Source: Actinomycetes bacterium
Lineage (GTDB): Bacteria > Actinomycetota > Acidimicrobiia > Acidimicrobiales > Ilumatobacteraceae
Assembly: GCA_029782355.1 (NCBI GenBank)
Contig: JAKOUY010000011.1
Coordinates: 248,001-312,000, forward strand
Direction: 5' to 3'
DNA length: 64,000 bases
Part shown: positions 33,391 through 41,140 of the stretch, piece after piece
Position numbering within the stretch: the stretch's first letter is position 1
How the letters are laid out: each line of letters opens with the position of its first letter
Program-made: the position numbers and the translations under genes
The notes under the pieces: model-generated
Told to the model about the DNA's origin: nothing
The model's database searches: none
Seen by the model: only the letters and a program-made list of their open reading frames with translations

Positions 33391-34355
33391 CCGGCCCGCC
33401 GCTTCGACCCGAGCAGCAGTTCCACCGGCACCGGGGCATGGGCCGCCGATCGCTCCCGGACGCGGCAGAAGGCGCAGACCTCACCGGTGGTCGGGGCGCC
33501 GCAACGCTGGCACTCCCCCAGTTCCGCGGACTCGGCCCGCTGGCCGGCCAGCAGGGGCGCCATCCGCTCGACGAAGTTCAGGTAGAACGCCGCCTTGGTC
33601 CCCGGTGAGTCCTCCTCCACCCCATTCAGCGCGGCCTTGTAGGCCAGGTGGCGATTGCCGGCGGCCATCGGGCACTCCTCGACCTGGTAGTCGATGCCGC
33701 GGACGATGCACCATGCCGCGGTCTCCCGCTCGGTCAACCGGCACAGCGGCTTGGCCTTGCGCGGGAAGCCGGGACGGGCGCCGAGCACCGGGAGTTGGCG
33801 AGCGAGGTACGGCACGTCCCACCGCAACGTGTTGCCGAACAGCACCGCGGCTTCGTCGTCCAGGTTGTGGCCGGTGACCAGCACGGGGTACCCGCCGTCC
33901 AGCGCAGCACGATCGAACAGGTGACGCTTCGAGGTGCCGCACGCCGAGCACGGCACCCGACGGGTGGCCCGCGCCGCGGTGGGAATGTCGTAGCCGTACT
34001 GGTCGCGCAGGTCGACGCGGTGCAGGTGCAGCCCGCGGCGCTCGGCGAAGGCCTGGGCGTACTGGCCCGAGACGTCGCTGTACTCACCGATGCCGAGGCC
34101 GACGTACAGCCCGTCGGCCTGGTAGCCGAGCTCGATCAGCAGGTCCCACACGGCGAGGCTGTCCTTGCCGCCGGAGACCGCCACGAGGATGCGCTCCTCG
34201 CTGCGGAACATGGCGAACTGCTCGATGGCCTTGGTCACCTGCCGCCGGCACAGCTCGAGGAGGTGCTCGGCGCAGAACTTGGCGTTGTGCCGCGGCAGGT
34301 CGATGACCGCCGGCTGCTTGCACACCCGGCACTTGGACACGGAGGCGACCATCAT
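33387..34355 (-). CDS. ttuA: tRNA U54 2-thiolation enzyme TtuA
   Basis: A 322-residue PP-loop ATPase strongly resembling Thermus TtuA. The N-terminal zinc finger has Cys9, Cys12, Cys28 and His31. The PP-loop is VAVSGGKDSLAVWD; YVGLGIGEYS, CSACGTSKRH and TGHNLDDEAAVLFGN match TtuA. A C-terminal zinc ribbon (CQRCGAPTTGEVCAFC) closes the protein. TtuA takes sulfur from the carrier TtuB to form 2-thio-(ribo)thymidine at tRNA position 54, using an iron-sulfur cluster. It starts within the ttuB stop codon and overlaps trmI. Archaeal NcsA acts at U34, so the target base should be checked. Confidence 0.9.
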   Translation of the reverse strand: MMVASVSKCRVCKQPAVIDLPRHNAKFCAEHLLELCRRQVTKAIEQFAMFRSEERILVAVSGGKDSLAVWDLLIELGYQADGLYVGLGIGEYSDVSGQYAQAFAERRGLHLHRVDLRDQYGYDIPTAARATRRVPCSACGTSKRHLFDRAALDGGYPVLVTGHNLDDEAAVLFGNTLRWDVPYLARQLPVLGARPGFPRKAKPLCRLTERETAAWCIVRGIDYQVEECPMAAGNRHLAYKAALNGVEEDSPGTKAAFYLNFVERMAPLLAGQRAESAELGECQRCGAPTTGEVCAFCRVRERSAAHAPVPVELLLGSKRRAG

Positions 34356-34549
34356 GTCCCTCCGGAGATGACCGGCCGGACCTCGACGACGTCGCCGTCG
34401 TCGAGCACGGCGTCGTCGACCACCAGGGTGCCGTTGCGGATCACCAGGTGGGCTTCGCGTGCCAGGCCCAGCTCGGCCAGGACCGTACGAACCGGACGCC
34501 CACCGGCCAACTCGACCTCGCGCCGCGGATTGCGCAGCAACACCCTCAC
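34352..34549 (-). CDS. ttuB: Ubiquitin-like sulfur carrier TtuB with capped C-terminus
   Basis: A 65-residue beta-grasp protein of the MoaD/ThiS/TtuB group. The start MRVLLRNPRREVEL and the end VISGGT closely resemble Thermus TtuB, which ends ISGG. Sulfur carriers are adenylated on the last Gly and then receive sulfur as a thiocarboxylate. Here one extra Thr follows the GG, so either a protease removes it or this copy differs. The start is GTG 34549. Its stop overlaps the ttuA start codon, supporting the reading frame at the C-terminus. Confidence 0.88.
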   Translation of the reverse strand: MRVLLRNPRREVELAGGRPVRTVLAELGLAREAHLVIRNGTLVVDDAVLDDGDVVEVRPVISGGT

Positions 34550-34556
34550 CGGCGGA

Positions 34557-34820
34557 TCACGTCCGCTTCAGCGCGGCACGCTGCTCGCGGGTCTCCTGCG
34601 GGATCGTGGCGAGCACCAGCCGCTGCCCGGGCTCGAGTCGCTCCGTCGCCACCACCTGCTCGCGGCGGCCCATCGCCAGGCGCAGGAGCCGCGGCACCCA
34701 GACCACCGCCCCCAGCACCATCCAGGCCCGGTCTCCCCCGAGGAGACCGCGACGGACCGCCTGGCGACGAGCCAGGGCCAGCGGGGACAGGCGCGACGAT
34801 CGCCGGCGGGCTCCTCCCAC
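34557..34820 (-). CDS. Small membrane protein of unknown function (87 aa)
   Basis: A basic 87-residue protein with one predicted helix (WMVLGAVVWVPRLLRLAM) after an Arg-rich N-terminus. No family recognised. It begins at GTG 34820, 3 bases after the stop codon of the preceding small gene, and ends 7 bases before ttuB, so it shares that operon. Confidence 0.65.
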   Translation of the reverse strand: MGGARRRSSRLSPLALARRQAVRRGLLGGDRAWMVLGAVVWVPRLLRLAMGRREQVVATERLEPGQRLVLATIPQETREQRAALKRT

Positions 34821-34823
34821 CGG

Positions 34824-35030
34824 TCAGACCCTGCGGATCTCGACGAGCGTGGTCTTCTTCTTGCCGGACCGCTTGCCCAGCAGGAAGACGAGCAGCAGCA
34901 CGAGCAGGCCACCGGCCGCCCCGACCGTGACCAGCGTCTGCTTCTTGTCACGCACCTTGGCCTGCGCGCCGTCCTGCAGCGAGCGGAACTTGGCCTCCAG
35001 ATCGTCACGGGTGATCCGCTGCTCGGTCAT
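34824..35030 (-). CDS. Small single-pass membrane protein (68 aa)
   Basis: A 68-residue protein: a charged N-terminal helix (RITRDDLEAKFRSLQDG), one transmembrane helix (about 35-51, VTVGAAGGLLVLLLVFLL) and a Lys-rich tail. No function recognised. ATG 35030 overlaps the stop of the upstream two-helix gene by 4 bases, so it is co-translated with it. Confidence 0.7.
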   Translation of the reverse strand: MTEQRITRDDLEAKFRSLQDGAQAKVRDKKQTLVTVGAAGGLLVLLLVFLLGKRSGKKKTTLVEIRRV

Positions 35031-35356
35031 GGACGCGGCTCCTTCTGCAGGGTCGGCTTGGCGATGCGCACGGCGGCGACGACGATGACGACCAGCGCCA
35101 GGACCAGGGCGACGGCGTACGGGATCAGCCGCACCCAGTGCCCGTCGAAGGTGCCGTTGGTGCCGTTCTGCAGCAGACGCAGCACCCCGAGGATCAGGAA
35201 GAAGGCCCCGTTGGCCAGCAGGACGATGCCGACCAACCCCCGCCCGATCCACCGTCCAGCGCCGCGCAGCGGGCCGACCGTCTCCTGCTTGGCGTAGGCC
35301 TTGACCAGCGCCAGCGCCTCGCCGAGCTGCCCGGGTGAGTCCTTCGTGGCGCTCAT
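35027..35356 (-). CDS. Two-helix membrane protein, actinobacterial holin-X/phage-holin-like superfamily
   Basis: A 109-residue protein with an N-terminal amphipathic region (GEALALVKAYAKQET) and two membrane helices (GIVLLANGAFFLILGVLRLL and VALVLALVVIVVAAV). The arrangement matches the actinobacterial 'holin superfamily' proteins often found beside small envelope genes. Despite the name, a phage role is unlikely: no phage gene is nearby. It overlaps the following 68-aa gene by 4 bases. Confidence 0.7.
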   Translation of the reverse strand: MSATKDSPGQLGEALALVKAYAKQETVGPLRGAGRWIGRGLVGIVLLANGAFFLILGVLRLLQNGTNGTFDGHWVRLIPYAVALVLALVVIVVAAVRIAKPTLQKEPRP

Positions 35357-35360
35357 CGCC

Positions 35361-35990
35361 TCACATGTTAGGCAGCCCGAGCCGGAACCGGAGGATCTGC
35401 GCCAGGTCGTCGACCATTCGGGTGAACCGCTCGGCTCGCTCGGCCAGGTCGGCGATGCCCAACAGCCGATAGCGGTCCTCCTGGCCCAGCGGAGTGGCGG
35501 CGATCAACGCCCCGAGCGAGGCGCCGGCCGGCTCGATCGTCCCGCCGGGGTCGACGTCGCCGAGCTCCTCGGCGTAGCGGCGGACCGCGGCGACCACGGG
35601 TGCGGCCTCAGCAATGGCCTGCTCCAGTCGCTGCGGCTCGCCGGGATCGTCCTCCAACCGGCGCACCTCGGCCCGCGGGTACGGGGCGTCGTCCAGCCAC
35701 CCGACGACCTCGAGGCGAGCCACGCCGACAGCCAGCACCGAGAGCGTCCCCTGCACCGTCGGGGCGATGCGAACCACTCGGGCGATGGTGCCCAGGCCGC
35801 GCCGGATGTCGCCACCGCCCACCTCCTGGCCCCGCTCGATCAACACCACCCCGAAGCACGGGTCGGGCTGCTCACGGCAGTGGGCCAGCATCTTCCGGTA
35901 GCGCGGCTCGAACACGTGCAACGGGAGCAGTTCGCCGGGCAGCAGCACCGACCCGAGCGGGAACATCGGCAGCTCGAGGGTGTCGATCAT
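35361..35990 (-). CDS. Stand-alone Lon N-terminal (substrate-binding) domain protein
   Basis: A 209-residue protein with the Lon N-domain start LPMFPLGSVLLPGELLPLHVFEPRYR and the helical half ending in the C-terminal region RYRLLGIADLAERAERF. It has no ATPase or protease domain. Such proteins are widespread and may present substrates to proteases or bind peptides; no defined role is known. It lies 2 bases after the dacB stop codon, in the same operon. Confidence 0.88.
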   Translation of the reverse strand: MIDTLELPMFPLGSVLLPGELLPLHVFEPRYRKMLAHCREQPDPCFGVVLIERGQEVGGGDIRRGLGTIARVVRIAPTVQGTLSVLAVGVARLEVVGWLDDAPYPRAEVRRLEDDPGEPQRLEQAIAEAAPVVAAVRRYAEELGDVDPGGTIEPAGASLGALIAATPLGQEDRYRLLGIADLAERAERFTRMVDDLAQILRFRLGLPNM

Positions 35991-35992
35991 GG

Positions 35993-37444
35993 TCAGCCGG
36001 GCGAGAGGGCGGCCGGGCTGGGTCCGGCCGGATACGTCGACAGCAGCCTGGCCAGTCCCTCCCAGTACTGCCGGTACATCTTCTGGTTGGTGATCGATTC
36101 GCCGTTCAGCACCAGGGCGAACTCGATCTGCCCGCCGCCCTGCACCGGGTAGTAGCCGGCCAAGGCCTTGCTGCCCGGCTTGTTGGCCACCCCGTCGGCA
36201 TTGGTCAGCGTGCCGGTCTTGGCGCGCAGCTTGCCGGCGGCGGGCGTCCCGGTGAAGATCCCTTCCAGGGTGGTGCCCGACTCGTCGGCGGCGGGCAGCC
36301 CGGCCCCGACCGGGTCGTCGATCCGCCCGTGCTGGAGGATCATCACCAGCGCCCGGCAGGTCACCCGGTTCTCGTCGGACAGGCCGGAGCCGTCGACCAT
36401 GACCACCGAGTTCTCCGGGAGCCCCCACGTGCGCAACGTCTGGTCGACGACGGCGATGCCGGCCGTGCGCGTGCCGGGCTGCTTGGCGTGGACCGCCAGC
36501 TCCTTCAGCATCATCTCGGCGGTCAAGTTGTCACTGGTGGCCAGCATCTCGCGGAGGATCTGGGCGAACGGGGGCGACTGGATGGTGGCGACGGTGGCCA
36601 GTCCGGCCGGCGCCTTGCCCGACCCGGAGTTGCCGCCGATCTGGATGCCGCGCTCCTTCAGCAGCCGGGCCAGCACCCGGGCGCCGGCCTTGTTCGGGTC
36701 GTCGAGGGCGATCTTGGCGTCGACCCGGGTGTCGTTGACCTCGAGGGCGCTGACCGGCAGGGCCTCCAGCTGGTTGCGGACCTGCTTGGGGATGGTCGGG
36801 GCGAACCACTCGTCGTCGTAGCGGCTCCCGTCGCCCAGGACCGCGCCGGTGATGCTGGTCACCCCGGCGGCCTTGACCCGGTCGGCCAGGACGGCGATGT
36901 CGGTGATCACCGTCGGCGGGTGCTTGGTGATCGAGGTGGTCTTCCACCACTGCTCGCTCAGCACCGGGTCGCCACCACCCACCAGATACAGATCGCCGTT
37001 CACCACCCCTCCGGGTCCGATGTCGGCGCGCACCTCGGTGGTGTAGCGGAAGTCGGCACCGAGGACCGTGTTGGCCACCGCGCCGGTGAGCAGCTTCACC
37101 GTGCTGGCCGGGCGGAGCTGATCGTCGGGGCGGACGTCGATCACCGGCTTGGCGTTCACCGAGATCGACAGGCACGACAGCTCCGGGAGCGACGCCCCGT
37201 AGGGCTGGGCGGCGGTGGCGAAGGCACCGACGTTCAGGTCGGCGGACAGCACGGCCGGGGCCCGACGGACCGAGAGCAGCGGCGTGTTCAGTCCGAGCAG
37301 CCGCGGCGTCGACACCGGCGGTGCCGTGGTGGTCGGGGCGGCCCCGCCGACCTGCGAATCGGCCAGCTTCCACAGGCCACCGAGCACGAGGGCCGGGACC
37401 AGCGCGGCAACCGCCAGCGCGGGGTACGGATTGCGCCGTCGCAT
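35993..37444 (-). CDS. dacB: D-alanyl-D-alanine carboxypeptidase/endopeptidase (PBP4, S13 family)
   Basis: A 483-residue penicillin-binding protein with an N-terminal membrane anchor (ALAVAALVPALVLGGLW). The active-site motifs are in order: STVK (Ser-x-x-Lys) near 113, the SGLSDEN region, and KTGT near the C-terminus. It trims the last D-Ala from peptidoglycan peptides or cuts cross-links outside the membrane. It lies 4 bases after the stop of the acyl-CoA synthetase gene. Confidence 0.92.
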   Translation of the reverse strand: MRRRNPYPALAVAALVPALVLGGLWKLADSQVGGAAPTTTAPPVSTPRLLGLNTPLLSVRRAPAVLSADLNVGAFATAAQPYGASLPELSCLSISVNAKPVIDVRPDDQLRPASTVKLLTGAVANTVLGADFRYTTEVRADIGPGGVVNGDLYLVGGGDPVLSEQWWKTTSITKHPPTVITDIAVLADRVKAAGVTSITGAVLGDGSRYDDEWFAPTIPKQVRNQLEALPVSALEVNDTRVDAKIALDDPNKAGARVLARLLKERGIQIGGNSGSGKAPAGLATVATIQSPPFAQILREMLATSDNLTAEMMLKELAVHAKQPGTRTAGIAVVDQTLRTWGLPENSVVMVDGSGLSDENRVTCRALVMILQHGRIDDPVGAGLPAADESGTTLEGIFTGTPAAGKLRAKTGTLTNADGVANKPGSKALAGYYPVQGGGQIEFALVLNGESITNQKMYRQYWEGLARLLSTYPAGPSPAALSPG

Positions 37445-37448
37445 CCGG

Positions 37449-39617
37449 TCAGTCTCGCCGCTGGCGGTGGCGTGCGTAGCGATACAGGTGGGCCAGGGCG
37501 GTCACGGCGCGATTCCCGCTGGGGTAGCACAGCCGGCCGGTGGCGCGAACTGCAGCCGGACCGGCGTTGCCCGGGTCGGCGACGGCCAGTTCCGTGGCCG
37601 TCAGCACCGGCTTGCCGAACCGCTGGCTGCACTGTGCCGCGGCCTCGGCGAAGCGGGCGTCCTGACGCTCGTGGTAGGCCACGATCCGTTCCAACCCGTG
37701 GTTCGGGTAGAACGGCCCGTCTCGCATCATCCGGGCCTGATTGCTCTGGATCCCCAGACCGAGATAGATCACCGCGTGCACATCGGGATGGGCGGTCACC
37801 AGCTCCAGCACCTGCGGGATGGTGTCGCGGGTCTCCCCGCCGGCACAGTCGATCGGGTTGCTGCGGCTCCAGCGCGGCGGGAGGAGACCATCGATCGCCA
37901 GGCGCAGGTCGTCGGGCAGGGCCATCAGCACCAGGTCGCCGCCGGACACGATCTGATCACTGGTCACGACACCCCACCCGCCCACGGTGGTCACCACGGC
38001 CACGTTCGGACCGGCCGGCAGCGGTTGGGTGGCGAAGGTCGCCGCCGCCTCGAAGGCGGCCTCGACCGTGGCCGCCCGGGTGATGCCGGCCTGGCGGCAG
38101 GCCCCGTCGAAGATCCGGTCGTTGGCCGCCAGCGCTCCGGTGTGGCTGGCCGCAGCCCGCGCCCCTCCCTCGGTCGCCCCACCCTTGACCACCACCAGCG
38201 GTTTGCGCGCCGTGACCGCGGCCAGCCGTTCGAGCAGGGCCCGGCCGTCGACGATGCTCTCCAGGTAGGCCAGCGAGACGGCCGTGGCGTCGTCGGTGGC
38301 GAACCACTCGAGGTAGTCCACCGGGGTGACCGCGGCGGCGTTGCCGGCCGAGACCGCCCGGCTGATGCCGACGCCGGTCTGGCGGGCGTAGTTGAGGAAG
38401 CTGGACACGAAGTTGCCGCTCTGGCTGGCCACGGCGATCCGCCCGGCCGGCGGGTACGGAGCGACGATCTGGGCGCACAGCCGGGCCGGGGTGCTGACCA
38501 GACCCTGCCCGTTGGGTCCGGCCAGGAGGATGCCGCACTCGTCGGCGACCGCCACCAGGCTGCGTTCGGCCGCTCGGCCGGCCTCGCCGGCCTCGCCGTA
38601 GCCGGCCGAGGTGACGAAGGCGGCGCGCACCCCGCGACGGGCGGCATCGCGCAGCAACTGCTCGTTGGCCGCCGCCGGGGTGCACACCACCACCAGGTCG
38701 TCCTGGCCGGCGGGCAGTTCGGACATCGCGGGCACCGTGGCGACACCCAGGACCTCCTCGCCGGCCAGGTTGGTGGCGGCCAGTCGGCCGGCGTACCCGC
38801 CAGCGAGGATGTTGTGGAGGGCGACGAACCCGAACTTGCCGGGGTGGGCGCTGGCCCCGGCGACGACCACCGATCGCGGGTCGAACAGGGCGCGGAACTG
38901 GTCGTCGCTCGGCGCCGGGCGGCGGGCGATCGGCGCGCCGGCGGGGTCGCGGCCGAGTTCGACCAGGGCATCGACAGCGACCGGGCGGCCATCCGGCCGG
39001 ACGATCAGCGGGTTGACGTCGATGCTCCGCACGTCGTCGCGTTCGGTCGCCACGCGGCCGAGGCCGACCAGCAGCCCGACGAGGGCAGCGCGGTCCACCG
39101 CCGCCTCGCCGCGGAACGGCCCGAGCAGCGCCTGGCTCCGCAGCTGTTCGATCATCTCCTCGGCGTCGACCGGGTCGAGCGGGGCCGGACGAAAGACGAC
39201 GTCGGCGATGGCCTCGGCCAGGACGCCACCGACGCCCAGCATGACGGTGGCCCCGAACTGCGGGTCGACCACCACGCCGGCGATCAGCTCGCGCAGCCCG
39301 GCGACCATCTCGGCCACCAGCAGTCGGACCTCGCCGTCATCGGTGGTGGCGGCACCCAGCAGCGCCTGGGCCGCCTCGGCCACCTGCGCGGCGCGGCGCA
39401 GGCCGACACGAACCAGACCGCGCTCGGACTTGTGGGCGATTCGCTCACCACACAGCTTGACGACGACGGGTTCACCGCCGGGTGCCAGTTCGGCGGCGGC
39501 AGCGACGGCTTGCTCGACGCTGTCCACCAGGCGGTGGCGGGCGAAGGGCACGCCGTAGGCCGAGAGCAGGTCGCTGGACGATGCCTCCGAGAGCGTGGAG
39601 GTGGTGGGTGCCGTCAT
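37449..39617 (-). CDS. ADP-forming acyl-CoA synthetase (NDP-forming acetate-CoA ligase family)
   Basis: A 722-residue fused enzyme. The order is N-terminal ATP-grasp (about 1-215, with VVKLCGERIAHKSERG), CoA-binding Rossmann domain (from FDPRSVVVAGASAHPGKFG), then succinyl-CoA-ligase-like domains (SQSGNFVSSFLNYARQTG; ASHTGALAANDRIFDGACRQ). This order places the beta-type ATP-grasp first. It would interconvert acyl-CoA plus ADP and Pi with acid plus ATP. ATG 39617 overlaps the stop codon of the thioesterase gene (ATGA). The acyl substrate is unknown. Confidence 0.9.
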   Translation of the reverse strand: MTAPTTSTLSEASSSDLLSAYGVPFARHRLVDSVEQAVAAAAELAPGGEPVVVKLCGERIAHKSERGLVRVGLRRAAQVAEAAQALLGAATTDDGEVRLLVAEMVAGLRELIAGVVVDPQFGATVMLGVGGVLAEAIADVVFRPAPLDPVDAEEMIEQLRSQALLGPFRGEAAVDRAALVGLLVGLGRVATERDDVRSIDVNPLIVRPDGRPVAVDALVELGRDPAGAPIARRPAPSDDQFRALFDPRSVVVAGASAHPGKFGFVALHNILAGGYAGRLAATNLAGEEVLGVATVPAMSELPAGQDDLVVVCTPAAANEQLLRDAARRGVRAAFVTSAGYGEAGEAGRAAERSLVAVADECGILLAGPNGQGLVSTPARLCAQIVAPYPPAGRIAVASQSGNFVSSFLNYARQTGVGISRAVSAGNAAAVTPVDYLEWFATDDATAVSLAYLESIVDGRALLERLAAVTARKPLVVVKGGATEGGARAAASHTGALAANDRIFDGACRQAGITRAATVEAAFEAAATFATQPLPAGPNVAVVTTVGGWGVVTSDQIVSGGDLVLMALPDDLRLAIDGLLPPRWSRSNPIDCAGGETRDTIPQVLELVTAHPDVHAVIYLGLGIQSNQARMMRDGPFYPNHGLERIVAYHERQDARFAEAAAQCSQRFGKPVLTATELAVADPGNAGPAAVRATGRLCYPSGNRAVTALAHLYRYARHRQRRD

Positions 39618-40057
39618 CGGGCGACGAAGTAGGTCAGCAGGCTGCGGGCCACCATCTGCCCGGACCCGGCAGCGAGCACCTCGGACTCGCAGGACACCAG
39701 GGTCGAGCCCCGGCGGACCACCCATCCCTCGGCGACGGCGTCCTCGCCGATCAGCGCCCGATGGAACTGGACGGTGAAGTCGACCGTGGAGAAGCGCGTG
39801 CCGGTCGGGTAGGCCTGGCCCACCGCCGGGACCACCACCGTGTCGAGCAGCGAGGCGATGACCCCGCCGTGGACGACCCCACCCGGTTGCTCGAGGACGG
39901 TGCGGAACGGCAGGCGCATCCGGCAGTAGTCGGTGCGGACCTCTTCGATCTCCACGCCGAGCAACTGCTGGAAGTACGGCTCGTCGCGCCGTCCGAAGCG
40001 CGACCAGCGGCGGGCGGTGTCCTTGTCCAGCACGGCGAACGACTCGGCACGACTCAT
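39614..40057 (-). CDS. Hotdog-fold thioesterase (PaaI family)
   Basis: A 147-residue acyl-CoA thioesterase of the PaaI type. The family motif GGVVHGGVIASLLDTVVVPA carries the conserved His-Gly-Gly, and the Asp in LLDT is the likely catalytic acid. It is coupled by a 4-base overlap to the ADP-forming acyl-CoA synthetase, and both would act on acyl-CoA. It appears to head a ten-gene run ending at trmI. TACCGT lies 7 bases before the ATG. Confidence 0.88.
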   Translation of the reverse strand: MSRAESFAVLDKDTARRWSRFGRRDEPYFQQLLGVEIEEVRTDYCRMRLPFRTVLEQPGGVVHGGVIASLLDTVVVPAVGQAYPTGTRFSTVDFTVQFHRALIGEDAVAEGWVVRRGSTLVSCESEVLAAGSGQMVARSLLTYFVAR

Positions 40058-40064
40058 CGCCTCG

Positions 40065-40070
40065 ACGGTA
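40065..40070 (-). promoter_or_regulatory. -10 element TACCGT of the thioesterase-led operon
   Basis: TACCGT on the minus strand ends 7 bases before ATG 40057. Confidence 0.42.
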
Positions 40071-40088
40071 GTGGTCGGCGAGGTCCGG

Positions 40089-40703
40089 TCAGGGGGTCAG
40101 GGCGGTCCGCATGAAGGCGATCACGTGAGCCCGGCGGCGCTGCAGCGCCTCCCCTTCCAGCGGACCGGTGTCCAGCAGCCCTCCGAGGAGGGGCGCATCG
40201 GAGAAGTAGCTGAGGATCGCCCCGTAGCCGGTCAGCAGGAGTTGTTCGGCGTCGTGGCGACGGAACGTTCCGGCGTCCATCTCCCGCTGCATGAAGGCCA
40301 CCGCCCGATCCCACATCGGCCGGATCGCCGCGGCCAGATCGATGCCCAGGTGGTGGCCGCCGTCGATCGCCTCGCGGCGCATCAGCCGGACGAAGTCGGG
40401 GGTGTCGGCGAAGAAGTCGAAGCTGGCCCCGACGACCTCCTGGATGAGGTGGAAGCCGCGCTCCGGGCTGGCCACGGCGGTGTCGACCCGCGCCACCCAG
40501 TCCCCCAGCAGACGCTCGACCGCCTCGCCGTACAGTGCCTCCTTGGACGGGAAGTGGTGCAACAGGCTCGGCCGGCGGATGCCGACGTCGGCGGCGATCT
40601 GGTTCAGCGAGGTGCCGTCGTAGCCGGAGTCGGCGAAGCGCCGGGTGGCGGCGTCGAGGATCAGCTGGCGAGTCGGTCGGCCCTCCACCACCTCGGTCAT
40701 CAA
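40089..40703 (-). CDS. TetR-family transcriptional repressor
   Basis: A 204-residue regulator. The N-terminal helix-turn-helix (about 12-58) reads [19 protein letters not shown] then [22 protein letters not shown], the usual TetR pattern. The remaining helices form a ligand pocket and dimer surface. The first codon could be TTG 40703, six bases after a TATCAT box, or ATG 40700. It is divergent from the unknown gene at 40730 with only 26 bases between them, and it is upstream of the thioesterase operon; either may be its target. Confidence 0.9.
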   Translation of the reverse strand: MMTEVVEGRPTRQLILDAATRRFADSGYDGTSLNQIAADVGIRRPSLLHHFPSKEALYGEAVERLLGDWVARVDTAVASPERGFHLIQEVVGASFDFFADTPDFVRLMRREAIDGGHHLGIDLAAAIRPMWDRAVAFMQREMDAGTFRRHDAEQLLLTGYGAILSYFSDAPLLGGLLDTGPLEGEALQRRRAHVIAFMRTALTP

Positions 40704-40709
40704 CGGTCG

Positions 40710-40715
40710 ATGATA
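40710..40715 (-). promoter_or_regulatory. -10 element TATCAT of the TetR gene
   Basis: TATCAT on the minus strand ends 6 bases before the TTG at 40703. It lies 2 bases from the opposing -10 of the divergent gene. Confidence 0.38.
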
Positions 40716-40717
40716 GT

Positions 40718-40723
40718 TAGGGT
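40718..40723 (+). promoter_or_regulatory. -10 element TAGGGT of the unknown gene at 40730
   Basis: TAGGGT ends 6 bases before ATG 40730. Confidence 0.48.
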
Positions 40724-40729
40724 GCGCTG

Positions 40730-41140
40730 ATGGCCATGCAGATCGTCTCCGCCCTGTTCGTCGAGAACTTCCAGATGCGCCAAGCTCCCGGGCCGTCGAC
40801 GCGCATCGACCTCACCGGGGCGTTCTTCTCGATGGCTGCTACCGAGCCCGCCCCGACCACGGTCACCCCGCACCTGGTCGCCCTGATCTACTGCCCGCCT
40901 GGCGAGCCGGGCAACGGGGTGTTCGAGGTCGTCGTCCGCCGTGGCATCGACCCGGACAGCGAGCAGGTGGCCCGCAACGTCAGCCCGTTCCAGGTCGAGC
41001 CGGGCAAGTTCACGTACCGGCTGGTGCGCGCCGAGATCGAGTTCCCCGACTACGGCCAGGTGATCGCTCACTGCCGGGTGGACCGCGGTCCATGGCATCT
41101 CGTGCCGCTCACCCTCCTGCCGCCGACCTCCGAATCCTGA
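40730..41140 (+). CDS. Protein of unknown function, 136 aa
   Basis: A 136-residue soluble protein, probably all beta: [14 protein letters not shown] at the start, then FEVVVRRG and [19 protein letters not shown]. It has no signal peptide or membrane helix. It resembles short uncharacterised bacterial proteins (DUF6941-like), but I am not sure. It is divergent from TetR, sharing a 26-base spacer, and its 3' end overlaps the convergent membrane protein gene by 32 bases. Confidence 0.7.
   Translation: MAMQIVSALFVENFQMRQAPGPSTRIDLTGAFFSMAATEPAPTTVTPHLVALIYCPPGEPGNGVFEVVVRRGIDPDSEQVARNVSPFQVEPGKFTYRLVRAEIEFPDYGQVIAHCRVDRGPWHLVPLTLLPPTSES

Noticed and set aside
34352-34357. A frameshift explaining the extra Thr of TtuB
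   Set aside because: The stop codon overlaps the ttuA start exactly as in neighbouring gene pairs, so the reading frame looks genuine; a substitution cannot be excluded.
35027-35356. A phage remnant because of the holin-like protein
   Set aside because: No lysin, integrase, terminase or attachment site is near; such holin-superfamily proteins are common actinobacterial membrane proteins.
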